A stretch of DNA of 64,000 bases from Thelephora terrestris (Eukaryota > Basidiomycota > Agaricomycetes > Thelephorales > Thelephoraceae). The stretch spans positions 682,001 to 746,000 of the forward strand of contig WIUZ02000009.1 in NCBI GenBank assembly GCA_015956445.1. Reading direction: 5' to 3'. Positions 41,219 through 53,071 of this stretch are shown here, one piece after another; the first letter of the stretch is position 1; each line of letters begins with the position of its first letter. A program made the position numbers and the translations under genes. A model generated the notes under the pieces. That model had not been told where the DNA came from. It saw only the letters and a list, made by a program, of their open reading frames with translations, and did not search any database.

Positions 41219-41878
41219 GTTCTCGACAGAATCTGTGTTCGCGGCAACGTCAAGCATAGATCTGATAGATAGATCACGATATCGGGGCAATTTTGAAAGA
41301 AAGCGACATCTTACACGTCGCTTGCGATAGACATTCGTGTATCTCTGAAAATGCTAGGTGAACGAGTGACGGAAGCGACGTTATCAGGCATAGTGCTATC
41401 GGTCCATTAGTCTTTGGACACATCGCGAGGGGGAAAAAAATACATGTCACCGTCATCGTCGCCGGGGCTACCCTCAGTGTGCCTAAAAAAATAAGATCAG
41501 TCGAGTGGAGATCGTTGCGCAATTAAACCAACGCACACCCTCTTCTTTCCAGCTCTGGCATATTCTTTGCGAGGCGGCGACGACATGGCGGCGAAAGGGG
41601 GACTGACGTGGAACGGGATTGAAAGAGAGTCACGCGATAAGAATTACAGATCGGTGTGTGGCATATACACCAAGCGGCAGAACCTAGGGCCAAGGGTTGC
41701 TTGGGGTTTGACATCGGCGTCTTCCGTCGGTACAATGACCTTGGAATATATCGAGGGGACATGCAAGTTGTATTGAAGATACGGATGAGAAAACTAAATG
41801 ATACATTGGAAGCACTGGCGAAGTCGCAGATAGTGTAACATTTAGCGCCGTCAAAATAGAAGAAAGTTTTGGGAACGA
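41219..41878. other. Unassigned stretch
   Basis: No gene is supported. It lies upstream of the gene at 40233-41218 and downstream of the cell-wall gene, so part of it should be promoter and part 3' region. Confidence 0.35.
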
Positions 41879-42471
41879 CTATTCATAGTGGGGCCTTTTG
41901 TGTGAGCCGCTGGGGGTAGCTAAGGAAGAGGAACCGGAGCTCTTGGGAGCAGACGCAATGGAAGAAAGATAGGAAGAGGTTCCACTGAGAACCGGGCCAG
42001 GAGGAGTGCCTCCAATCGGGAGGGAGCTAGCGTCGTTGATGATTGCTCGTCAGCAGTGAACGTTCCGGTCATTCCAGTCAATTGGGACTTGGCGAAGAAG
42101 GCCAAGGCGGGGTGCTGAGGTGAGGTCGGATCCTTGAGGGAGATGGACTTGATTCTGATAAAATATTGGTCAGAGTTGAGTCCAATGGTAGGGTCAGGAG
42201 TAAATTGAAGTGAGCTGACGTTGGAAGCATCGGTAGAGGGAGAGATCAGTTGGAGAGAGGTCTGTTGCTGGGAGTTTCCAACGTGAATGGAGATCTTGCA
42301 GGGACCGTAGTCCTTCAAGGAAGGCGCAGGGCTGTTGGTCTTCTCAATCCATTGTATAGTCTGCGGCTGACTGGCTTGCCAAGAGGTCGTGGCAACGGGG
42401 GAGGTCGTGTAAGGGGACGTGAACGCCGAGATGGCGGCGGTCAAGGCCAACAAGAGGGTGGTGGCACGCAT
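41879..42471 (-). pseudogene. Secreted Kre9/Knh1-like (Ser/Thr-rich) cell-wall protein, frameshifted
   Basis: The ATG is the complement of 42469-42471. MRATTLLLALTAAISAF is a typical signal peptide. The domain that follows (QPQTIQWIEKTNSPAPSLKD to FTPDPTIGLNSDQYFIRI) matches the N-terminal domain seen in Kre9/Knh1-like and many basidiomycete GPI-anchored proteins with roles in beta-1,6-glucan or wall organisation. Around 42045 (FTADEQSS) the frame that continues the family text changes: the other frame gives SLPIGGTPPGPVLSGTSSYL and a Ser-rich end with stop at 41879. I see no intron there, so a small indel or sequence error is likely. No GPI-signal hydrophobic tail is visible. Confidence 0.6.
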
Positions 42472-42916
42472 TATGAACAGGGGTAAGGAGAGTGTGAGTG
42501 AGAAGGAACGGGTGGGGGCTGTAGCGACAGCCGGCAAGTAAGAGACGTAGACCGAGATTGTCGGGAGGAGATTGTCGTGGGGGAATAAGGACGGATGGGC
42601 AACGGGTAAGGGAGCTCATTGGCGACGGGTGAATATTGAATGGTGGCGGTCGAGGAGTAGAAGGCAAGTTCCGGCGTTCGCAGGCCATCGGCTTGGACGA
42701 TGTTTTTACCCGACTCCAGTGATGTCCTTTTAGCGCACGCCTACACACACACAAACATTTTCCAAAGGGATTCTTATCTTCTCGACGACTTTGACACGCT
42801 GTCTGAGCAAAACCGTCACATTTATGTCGAAACAAAATACTACTCGACGTCTAAGCACACATCGGCAATGTATATGAATCCATCATCTACGTAGGCGTTA
42901 GCATCCGCACTTTCAA
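42472..42916. other. Intergenic stretch
   Basis: I see nothing supported here. The left part must contain the promoter of the secreted-protein gene. It has a purine-rich plus strand near 42480-42650. Confidence 0.35.
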
Positions 42917-45526
42917 TCAGCCCAAGCATAGGGAGTTTACCTTGTTCAGCGGTAAAACGTGGATGAATGCCTGGTTCGGTGGTTTGAGTGTTGTCTTTGC
43001 GAAATGGGAAATGATGCAATCAGTTGAGACGACGAAGGATTTGCTTGACCTTGCACTGTAGCAGATAAATCCTCCCGCGAAACCGAATTGAGTGTAGGTT
43101 TTCTGGAGTTCCTGATCCACAGCCAAGTCGTACTGGTCGAGATGCGCGTATGTAGCGTTCGTTGCGGAGCCATTGGGGAGGGCGTACGAAGCCCTGAATA
43201 TGGATGTGATCTTCCCGGCTCTGAGAGTAGTTCCTCCTTCCCGTCGGAAGATTACGTTGCTGTCCCTCGGAAGGGATTTATCCGTGGCATAAATCACCCC
43301 TCGGACAGATAATTTATCCAGTCCTAGAACGCAATGAGGGACAAACAAGCAACTCCCATTGACGCCTGTGTAAAGCGTCGTGTTGAGAATTTTATTGAGC
43401 GTTTGGAGTAGGAGTTGATAAACGCCTGGGCTGAGGTCGAAAGGGGTTGGCGGTTTAGTGGTGGGGTGGTGGGTTTCGTCGGCGAGTCTGGTCCCCCGGT
43501 GGTCTTCATTCAAGACCGTCCTGTATGCATCTTGAAGGTGACACGATTCGAGAGGGAGATCGTCTCGTTCGAGTAACGCTTGCAGATTTGAGCTTTGACA
43601 GACAGACGACATGAACGTTGCTTCGAGTTCCCCTAAATGGACATAAAGCGGTGATATATTGATGGGTTTGGAACGACAAACCTGACTTATTGTTTACGTT
43701 TTGCAAGCCAAGCACCTCAAGGAATCTCTCACCACCGAACGCGCGGACAGAATGGGTGGGACCAAAGAGACGAAGGAAGTCTCCGGCATGGAGTGCAACG
43801 TGGTGGATAGGTTGGATTTTCGAATCTTTGAATAAAGCCTTCATTGTCATTAGGTAGCGTGTCATAAGCATCTCAGAGTCCGCGATGATTTGGTTGTTGA
43901 TGGTCCTCTGGTCAGCAAGCTGGACTGAGGATGTGAGGTCCATGAAGTTGCAAAGGAGGGAAAATCGACGGTCGGCCAAGTTCCCCCAGATCCTTATCAA
44001 AGTAATCGGGAGATGGACAGTGCAAATGACCATCCACTGATCCGCAGTAAGCTTTCCTCGGGCCGCAGTGCCCCAGTTTCGCGGCGCGGGGCTCATCCAA
44101 GACGGTAGTTCAGTCCGCTCCATGTCGTCCCATACGGCTTGCATGACGTCTTTCCTGAGGACATCCCGAGAGGTGGGATTCCGTTGCTGGGTCTCGCTTC
44201 TTGAAATGTGTGCATCACGCTGGAGTGGACGGTAAGTTGTGAACCAGTTGAAGCCAGTGATGTCTTCGAAACTCACCCATAGGGAGAGTCGCTCCCACAT
44301 CTCATTCTTCGTCCCAGAATCGTCTAAGTTATACCGTTGGCACATTCCTTGCAAGGTCTCGCGGTTGAACCGACGCAGAAATGGAGGTCCCTCTACAAAA
44401 TTGAAAAACACACGCTCCGCTATGGTAAGGATCTCGTGTAGGTGGCTGTTGGCGGTCGGACCGCTAGATCCTACCGAAGTCGGGTTGTCCACTTGCATCA
44501 TGTCGGGGGCGTCAGGAAGGAGAATGTCATTTGCTTGAGCCTGTGCTCTCTACAAACAGTTTTTAGATGTAAACCTCAAGCATTCGCCTGACTCACCCAT
44601 GCAACGATCGCTTTCGCAAGAGCAAGCTTCCCGCCCGCACGCCGTAATCCATTGTCTGCGCATATGTGCCACAGAAGGTTCTTGGAGGTATTCTCCGCAC
44701 TAAGCTTTTCCAGGAGGTCGTTCGGATTTTCCCGGATCGTCTGGAGACATGCGCAGAAGGCGTGATCAGATGGACGCGGGATCGGCTTCTTGACCCGAAA
44801 GGCGCTTCCGTCCCCACCCTCAATAGAGATATCTATGCCCCAAACCTTCCTACAGTGTGTCTGGAATAGGCCGAGGAACGCTGCGTGCATCGAGTCGACA
44901 ACCGAGAAAAGGATCGGGTTCCAATAGGGAAGGTCTAGAAGCACTGACCACCGGATACCATGGAGTTTGAAATGGCGCTCACGATCTCGTTCACTATCAA
45001 GATCTCGCCATTCGCGTGCCCATTGGATGTGATCGTGGAACGTGCGTTCTGGCCATGTAGCTTTGTCAAGGTTCTCGATATCCTGGATGATGAGAAGGCA
45101 GAATGTACAAAAGAATGTGGAGTTAACGCTCCCGAACCCTGCCATCTGACGGGCCGCCAACATATCGCAGACCAGGGGGATCATGGCACCCCTACAAAAT
45201 CTTCCGTGGAGAAATCTTGCAGTTGCTGTGAGAAATATCCCCCTCCAGAGCTCGAGAAGCTCTTTCGTCAGCAAGGAAACCGCGTGGTTTATTTGTTCGA
45301 GGGACGGCTTCCCAGGCCCGGGAATAACCCCCGCCAGGTACATATTCCGGTACTTGAAGCGCTCGTTTGGAGGGAAGTTTTTGAGGACCATGTAAATTGC
45401 AGTGGCGGACATCGTTTGCTTCGCCTCGAGCGAGCCAAGGGGATGGAAACTGTCCGCGCCAAGGCTAAAAAGGAGTCGTGCTTCGTCACCGTGTTTTGCA
45501 AAGAAGGGAGTCTCATCCCCATCTTT

Positions 45527-46367
45527 CACTGGGGGCAAGGGGTCACTTACCCAGCAGATACATTGTGGTTACATTGTGATTTTTTAGACAATGTGTCCAG
45601 CCTGTGGCCAGGAGGTACATGCTGAGTCCTTTTACAAAGTACCCATCAATGCGACCACAATGTGGCCAGTGGGTCCATCTTGATCACTTTTACAAAGTGC
45701 CCATCAATTCGATCACAATGTGCCCTGTGGGTCCATGCAGGATACATTGTAAAAGTATCCATCAAAGTGGCCACTGGGCACTTTGTGAAAGAAACCCCTG
45801 GTTTCTTTCACAATTTTGTTCACAATGTATCCTACTGGGTGCCTGAGCCACTCATTGAGAGTTCTTTCAGAAAGTATCCAGCAATGTGTCCACAAAGTAT
45901 TTAACCAGATACTCTATTTTTTCTTTGAGAGTTTGTTGTGAAATCCAACCACATTGAGAGTTCATTGTGAAAACATTAAGAAGACCCCCCTGGGGACATT
46001 TTGGTCGCATTGCTAGGTACTTTTTGAAAGAACTCTCAATGAGTGGCTCAGGCACCCAGTAGGATACATTGTAAACAAAATTGTGAAAGAAACCAGGGGT
46101 TTCTTTCACAAAGTGCCCAGTGGCCACTTTGATGGATACTTTTACAATGTATCCTGCATGGACCCACAGGGCACATTGTGATCGAATTGATGGGCACTTT
46201 GTAAAAGTGATCAAGATGGACCCACTGGCCACATTGTGGTCGCATTGATGGGTACTTTGTAAAAGGACTCAGCATGTACCTCCTGGCCACAGGCTGGACA
46301 CATTGTCTAAAAAATCACAATGTAACCACAATGTATCTGCTGGGTAAGTGACCCCTTGCCCCCAGTG
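45527..46367. mobile_element. Palindromic CACTG element 1 (841 bp)
   Basis: The ends are CACTGGGGGCAAGGGGTCA and its inverse complement. The two halves are inverted copies along nearly the whole element, meeting near 45945. The 3-bp target duplication ttt is at 45524-45526 and 46368-46370. CACTG termini with a 3-bp duplication are the mark of the CACTA/EnSpm superfamily. It has no transposase of its own and is inserted in the transposase pseudogene between SFK and DGDE. Confidence 0.88.
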
Positions 46368-46643
46368 TTTGAAGCTTCGGATGACCGGAGAATCCCAGAT
46401 GTCGGCCATGCGATCGGAGATGGGACGGTCGTACGCTGTGTCTAGAATTTCCTCAACCCCCGGGCGAGCCAATGTCCTTGCTACCCACTCTTTGAGGCTT
46501 TGGTGTACGTATTTTCGACGAGGAACCGTGATTGTCCCACCCCCGATCCGTCGCTCGGTAAAGAGTGGTACCCCGCAAGGCTGGCTCTCTGGGGTTGCCC
46601 GGTGGGTGCATTCCCTTGTCTCCAAGGTATCGACATTGACTAT

Positions 46644-47596
46644 CACTGGGGGCAAGGGGTCAAATACCCAGTGGGTACATGCTGAATACATTGTAATCAC
46701 AGTCAAAAAGTGATCACAATGTGCCCAGTGGGGAAAATTTGAATACATTCAAAATGTACCTGGCCATGTGAACCCAATGTGCCCAGTGGGCACATTTTGA
46801 TTGCGATCACAATGTACCCATCAATGTGATCTCAATATGCCCACTGGGGACATTTTGATTGCAATCACAATGTACACATCAATGTGATCTCAATGTGCCT
46901 GCTGTGCACATTTTAATTTCTTTCACAATGTTCCCATCAATGTGTTCTCAATGTACCCAGCTCATTACATAATAGTTTCTTTCACAATGTTGTCCACAAT
47001 GTGTCCAGCATGTGGCTGAGCCACTCATTCAAAATTCTTTCACAAAGTATCCAGTGATGTGTCCATAATGTGTACAGCCATACACATAGTGATTTCTTTG
47101 AAAGTTCATGATGAAATTGAACAATATTGTGATTACACTATGATTACTCCAAAAAGAACCCCCTGGGGACATTATGGACACATCACTGGATAATCTTTGA
47201 AAGAATTTTGAATGAGTGGCTCAGCCACATGCTGGACACATTGTGGACAACATTGTGAAAGAAACTATTATGTAATGAGCTGGGTACATTGAGAACACAT
47301 TGATGGGAACATTGTGAAAGAAATTAAAATGTGCACAGCAGGCACATTGAGATCACATTGATGTGTACATTGTGATTGCAATCAAAATGTCCCCAGTGGG
47401 CATATTGAGATCACATTGATGGGTACATTGTGATCGCAATCAAAATGTGCCCACTGGGCACATTGGGTTCACATGGCCAGGTACATTTTGAATGTATTCA
47501 AATTTTCCCCACTGGGCACATTGTGATCACTTTTTGACTGTGATCACAATGTATCCAGCATGTACCCACCGGGTATTTGACCCCTTGCCCCCAGTG
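46644..47596. mobile_element. Palindromic CACTG element 2 (953 bp)
   Basis: The ends match element 1 for the first 19 bases. The interior belongs to the same subfamily as element 4 at 55271. The target duplication tat is at 46641-46643 and 47597-47599. The inverted halves meet near 47120. Words such as atcacaatgt and cccagtgggcacat recur every 25-40 bp. It is inserted in the transposase pseudogene between GTGI and VNVD. Confidence 0.88.
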
Positions 47597-48551
47597 TATC
47601 CCTGTGCCAGGATAGGGGTAAAGCGCATAACAGGCGGGGCATTGGATGTAGGACGTCGTGCGTGGTTCGAGGTCAAACTGGTCGAGAACAGTTCGAGGAT
47701 CCTTCGGGATACGATCGATCGTCTCTTGTGGGACTCGTGATGCTTGCAAAATAGACCTGATTCCAGCGATTAGAACCCTCGTTGCTCTCCGGGTTATTCG
47801 AAAGAAGAGACAAAGGATAAGCGTCGTGAGGAGCGCCGTTGAGATGACTGGGTCAATGGGGAGGGGAGACTGTAGGTAGGGGCCTAGATTTGTATGAGAC
47901 GCAGTGGATCAATTATGGGTCCGGTGCGGACTTACTTGAGTCGACGACAACGTACCCGTGCCGCAAAACGATGGAATGACGTCTCCGGCGGTTCCATTCC
48001 AGTTCCTTGTGGCGGCGCATGCGACGCAGGCCTTCGTACACCTTATCCTCCACTCCAGTCGCTTCGTCGCTCTTTGGAGTTAACGCCTTCAGGTGAGAGA
48101 GGATCTCGCAGAGCCTACTCTCGTTTTCAAGGTACAGATAATTTGATCGCTCGGCTGGGTCCAGAGCGTGAACTCCATGATTTGCGAGATGGACTTCAGA
48201 CAAACTTGGATACTAATATTCGATCTCTGGGCACGGATCGATAGTGAAAAAGAGTGCTTGATCAAAGGGTGTCCATGCCATCCGAAGGGTAACTTCGGCC
48301 TCAAGTACGAAAATTCCGTCTTGTGATTTTGTGGGTAGATGCGGGTCAGGGAGTTTGGGAAGGTTGTGATTGAGGACAAGGGAAGCCACATTTCCGGAGA
48401 AGTTGTCCAAATTTTCAACCCGTAAGTCATCCTTGCGGTGATCCAACGCAGTAGACTTGGGAACGAGACGCCCGGGGCCAACGAAACTCTGGGTGTCGTG
48501 GTCGAATGTGGTGCAATGCGATTTGCATGTGCACAGCACGGATCGTTTCAT

Positions 48552-49064
48552 AGAGCAGGTCTTGGCGAGGTTCAGAACGTTCGAGTTTTACGAGGGGAGA
48601 TGAGTGATGGTTGAACGTTGAAAAGCCACAAAGAGGGTCTGGTCTGCGAACAATTGAACTGGCCTTTTTCACGGGAATCGGACGTAACCGATATAGCAAT
48701 CCTCCAGGTACCGATTGTAACTCGTAAGCGCACGGCCTAGTCATAGGCGCGGATGATATCGTCATGGAATAGCCCAAAGTTCACGAGAACTTCCGCCTGA
48801 ACGAGTGAACCAGACCTCTGGGTGAGGACAAAAACATGTACTTCGTCGAAATCGCTATCTCTAGGGAACGGAAATTACATATAAACAACATATATAAACA
48901 ACATATGAATCTCTCGTTTGTAACTTATTGCGTAAAAAACATATCACATGAGCATAACGTAAGTACTTTCATCGATCTCGGAGAAAAGTGTTTCGAGGGC
49001 ATGGGCCATCCAGACCGAAGCCAGTCGGACAATGGCGACTAAGAGATAAGAATGAAGCATTCCA
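48552..49064. other. Unassigned stretch
   Basis: No gene is supported. It separates the start of the transposase pseudogene from the 3' end of the gene at 49065-51851. Confidence 0.35.
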
Positions 49065-51851
49065 TTTAGCGGTGTAGGGGCTGCGTTTGGGGGGTCGATA
49101 GAGTCCTGTGAGGCGGTTAGGGGGAGCGAAAGGGCATGTAATTGGCCACTCACGCAATTATTTGTGGAGGATGGAAATAAGGTGCATTGGGACCCGGACG
49201 AAGCATATCGTTGGCGTTCGGCAAAGTACTGAACCAAACATCATCGTAGGCGTTTCGCGGGAGACGCCGAACAAAAGTGTGGCTGTTGCTGGGGACATCG
49301 GCTGTAACCCGGACCCGGGGCCATGCACCACGCTGGTGCCCAAACAGCCCTGCTAACCGAGCTCGATTATAGACGAGGTCGAAAATTCGGAGCCAGGCGG
49401 TCACCGCCTCAGACACTGGGGGCAGGGGCACCTGGAATCGGTGATTACATCTTGATTACATGGTGAGTTCATGTGCACTTTTCAATAATTGTAATTGCCG
49501 ATTCCAGGTTGATTACATTTCAAATGTTACCTTGACATGTAATTCAACTGTGCCCACCAACTCCATTTGAAATTTCCTCAAAATGTTCCCAAGCAATGTT
49601 TCCTGAATGTGCCCAGTGGGTACATTGTGAAAACATCTCATGTTTTTGAGCGCATTTAGATTACATCTCGGACGATTGAAGAAAATGCTGATTACATTGC
49701 AGTATCATTTTTGCCGACAGGTCAAAAGCATCCCAGAAACATTTGTTGAGAACATTTCAAATGGAATTGGTGGACATTGGTTGGATTACATGTCAAGGTA
49801 ACATTTGAAATGTAATCAACCTGGAATTGGCGATTACAATTATTGGAAAGTGCACATGAACTCACCATGTAATCAAGATGTAATCACCGATTCCAGGTGC
49901 CCCTGCCCCCAGTGAGATCTCCAGCAAGGGACATAGATGCGATATTGATGGATGCTGGAACCGGGGATTGTTTCTTCTTCGTCGCTGGACATGCCGTCGA
50001 TCCCAATTGCTTCCAGTAGCGGGCGTTGGCTCCCAAGGGACGGGTATAAAAAGGTCAAGTCGAGGCGGCGCTCGAAAAGCTTTTTCGCGATCAGGATCGA
50101 AAAATGAGTAGGAAAGAAGCTTGCACTCACAAGTCGCTTCCGCTCCCTTCGCTTCTTGTCTTGACATTTCTCTTCGTAGTCAGAATCTTGTCGCAGGCGA
50201 TAATCCTTGATCAAGGAGGTGATGGCGGAGCGAGTCTTCGAATGGACCATGTTGACCACCTCATCCAAGTCTGGGGGGTATATCCTTGAATATGTAGCAA
50301 GAAACTTCGCGACAAAAACTTCCGCTGCAGATCTGTTCCACGGGTTTGCTGGCGTACCATCAAGGTGGATGCGGAAGTTTTCAGCGTCGCAACACGGACC
50401 CTTAAGTGGATCGAATTTTTCGATCTCCTGCGGATCGACCGTATTTGCCGTTAGAAACTCCTCCCCGATCATCTTCTTCATCAGCATCCGGATCCTATCC
50501 TACACGAGCATCCCTCAGTTCTCAAAACCCATGACACTCTGTGTAGTACTTACCGATAAATTGTTCTCGTAAGGGGAACGTCGCTTTCTGCAGTACTTCT
50601 TCGGACGCATCGACCGGGACGGCCCAGAGCCCTCGTCGTCAGCATAGTCAGGGCGTTCCGTGGCGGTGTGCCTTTCGGCGGTAGAATTTTGCAGAGAGCT
50701 CAACCCTTTGAGTATGGCGTCAGTCATTGCTTCCTGGCCCCTTTGAATCGACATCGCGAGGCGGAGGATGTCGTCGACCGTTGCTGGGCGACCCTGTAGG
50801 GATTGAATGAGAGACAGCCACTGATTGCAGCAAGGGAATCAGCTAACCTGTGTGCCTGCATCACCGTCACTGCCATTCATCAAATCGTCGGTGTCTGATT
50901 CGTACGTGATATCCGCCGCACGACCTTTACCCTTTGCGCGCGAGGTATGCCGTGAGGGCGATCCGACACCTTGCCTGTCTGGCGCCGAGTCTGGCCAGCC
51001 GGTATCGATGGCGGGGGAGAGAGGTCGTTGGGTGTTTGCGGATCCGCCGATGTTCACAGGGGGGCACGTGGAGGCATCTTGCTGCTGATTAGAGGCCGGG
51101 AGGTCGGAACTCGATGCACGGGGAGTGATTGTACCACTGCTATAAGCATCCAGGGGTGGCCGCAAGTTCAGCGAGAGGTTCAATTCTGATACGCCCGACT
51201 GATTCAGGTGAGCGCCATTGATGTACGTCGATGACAGGCTTTACTTACCGACTCGACGATGCGTGAAGCAGCCAAGATATCGCTATCGCGGATTAAACCC
51301 CCCTCGCTGCCTGGAATAGGGACCTGTGCTGGTGGTTCCAGGTCGGTTACCATAGGGTCATCCGAGCTGGAACCACAGGGATCCTCCCTCCATAGTTGCT
51401 GTGTTGCAAGATCGAAATAAAGTGGGGGGCCGTCCGCGTCAAAGCGAAGCTGGATCCACCGTGACCCCTGTTTGTATCGCGAGCAATGAGCAATGAGCAA
51501 AAATCAACGTGGGTTAGAACGAAATTTACATTATGAGTAACGCCCGACGATTCTTGCTGAGTCTCCTGATGCGACTGTTATACTTGATTCGATTTGAAGA
51601 GTTCACAAAGGAAGTGAAACACATACACCGGGGACAATAACAGAGGAAACATCGTGAGTAGCAGGTCCAGGGTGGTCTTGGGGAGCGCTCCTTTGAACTG
51701 GATAATTTATTGGGAATTAATGACGACCGATACCGCACAAGGTGTACGCACCAATAGCGTTCAGCTCTTGAGAAATATGAGCGGGTAGTTCTATCTGGAT
51801 AAACGGTGCTTGTTGCGAAGGGTGGGTGGGTGGATCCATGGGTGGATCCAT
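49065..51851 (-). pseudogene. Multi-exon agaricomycete gene of unknown function, interrupted by CACTG element 3
   Basis: The ATG is the complement of 51849-51851 (MDPPMDPPTHPSQQAPFIQ). Several short exons follow, for example the text around LRFDADGPPLYFDLATQQLW (about 51420), the Ser/Pro-rich NLRPPLDAYSSGT segment (about 51150), KKYCRKRRSPYENNLS (about 50580), and CCDAENFRIHLDGTPANPWN (about 50370). Near 49970 comes GIDGMSSDEEETIPG. This resembles a large unnamed mushroom family whose members keep the MSSDEE and PRWR-like text, but I know no function. The coding text breaks at CWRS by element 3 (49414-49914) and resumes as EAVTAWLRIFDLVYNRARL, in frame once one aga triplet is counted. The end is predicted through a GTGAGT intron to a stop at 49065-49067. 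Confidence 0.6.
49414..49914. mobile_element. Palindromic CACTG element 3 (501 bp)
   Basis: The ends are CACTGGGGGCAGGGGCACCT and its inverse complement. The halves pair along nearly the whole length. The target duplication aga is at 49411-49413 and 49915-49917. It has the same length and nearly the same sequence as element 5 at 60069. It is inserted in an exon of the gene at 49065-51851. Confidence 0.9.
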
Positions 51852-52147
51852 GGCAAGAGTGGAGAGGTGTAGGCATCGATGAATCACTTATATAGAGATA
51901 TACCTGGTCCTCGTGGTTCCAGGTGAAAGAGCTCGTTCGACGTACGATGCGTTACGGGCCCAGAAAGAGTCGGAAGTGACTTGGATAGTGACTGGTGACT
52001 TCGTGACTGATGGAGGAGACAATCAAATAACGGTGAAATCGCACATCGCGACACAGATTTGAGATTTGATCGATGATCCGTTGAGTTATAGATAAATATT
52101 ATGGGCTTTGAACGTTTGAACTTTTGGGACACTACAGTGTACAGGCT
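51852..52147. other. Intergenic stretch
   Basis: A short gap upstream of the multi-exon gene. I see nothing beyond a likely promoter. Confidence 0.3.
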
Positions 52148-53071
52148 CTAGTTATTCCCACCGACGAATTTCTTCTTGAAAGTGAACCAAGCATTCCCAA
52201 TGCTCCCGACGCCCCCGTGACAAATGTACAAAAGAAATACCACGCCAACAGTAACAAAGAACGCTCTGACGCTCTCGTTTGAGACGTAGACGTTTACATT
52301 GTGCTGGATCGGGCCGACAATCGTCTGTGTGTCAAGTGAGCGACTGTCAGCTTTGCGCATCTAAGTGCCAACTCACTCGACTACCAAAAACGAGACCAGT
52401 ACAAACTTCTCCCCCCGGATTGGGGCCCCCCTGCTGCCCCTGAGTAGACAGAGGGGTATTGAAAACTGTTTGCGAAGGTCCGCAATGGTCGCCCTTGCCA
52501 GAGATGAAGCTATCCGCAAGCTCGGGGCCCGCATCCTCCTGGGGATCCTGGCTCCGTATGAGTATGATCTAGATACAATTCTGAGAGACGTACCGCAGCC
52601 GATTCGAGGTCGTCCAATGCCGAGACGGCTTCCTGGTGTACACTGTGATCAGGGAATTTCCACAGGCAAAACAGTCCACATACGTCACCGGCGTTATCGT
52701 CAGGAGCTGCGTTTGAGGCACGGATAGCTTGGAGCAGAAGAGGAAGCCGGGTGATAATCCCTTCGGGGTCGGAGTTGACCACATCGAAAACAACTAGAAT
52801 TGTGAGGTTTAGCAGAGGAAAAGAGACAAATGTTGATCGTTGTCGATCATCCCTCACGTTGGCGCTGTTGAGGTGAATAGATTTCGGCGATTGCGTTTAT
52901 CAACTCCTCAATCGTTACATTAGGTTCGTCGGGGAGGGCTTGGAAGGGAACGAAGCCGTGAGGGAAGATGTTAGGGAAGATGGTAGGAAGGAAGGTGAGG
53001 TGCCTTGGATCATGGGAGACGACTTCGATGAATTGTTCTGCAGTTGCCAAATCAATGGAGGCCGATGACAT
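52148..53071 (-). CDS. Possible multi-exon gene of unknown function with C-terminal membrane helix
   Basis: Two groups of coding-like text lie on the minus strand. The first, from an ATG complementary to 53069-53071, reads MSSASIDLATAEQFIEVVSH and continues after a likely intron with LTILVVFDVVNSDPEGI and GDVCGLFCLWKFPDH. The second, after an ACACAG acceptor near 52326, reads TIVGPIQHNVNVYVSNESVR and the hydrophobic AFFVTVGVVFLLYICHGGVG, and ends KKKFVGGNN at 52148. Whether they are one gene or two is uncertain because I could not fix the splice sites in between. I recognise no family. Confidence 0.4.

Larger units (their letters stand above)
42917..48551 (-). pseudogene. Tnp2-type (CACTA/EnSpm) transposase, interrupted by two palindromic elements
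   Basis: From the N-terminus (ATG complementary to 48549-48551) the text MKRSVLCTCKSHCTTF and an intron-bounded hydrophobic helix (ALLTTLILCLFF) are followed by a zinc-binding CPACYALYPY. The main body contains YVHQSLKEWVARTL, SLGADSFHPLG, NMYLAGVIPGPGKPSLEQIN, MIPLVCDMLAARQMAGFG, and LPYWNPILFSVVDSMHAAFLGLF. The C-terminal half runs through APRNWGTAARGKL and IQPIHHVALHAGDFL. The order is that of agaricomycete Tnp2 transposases. Lesions are an in-frame TAG near 48211 and insertions at 45527-46367 and 46644-47596. Removing each insert with one target copy restores the frame exactly. The enzyme would have cut CACTA-type ends. Confidence 0.8.

Noticed and set aside
45604-47740. ORFs such as MARRYMLSPFTKYPS and MYSNFPHWAHCDHF inside the palindromic elements
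   Set aside because: They are found mirrored in both halves of each palindrome and have no relation to known proteins.
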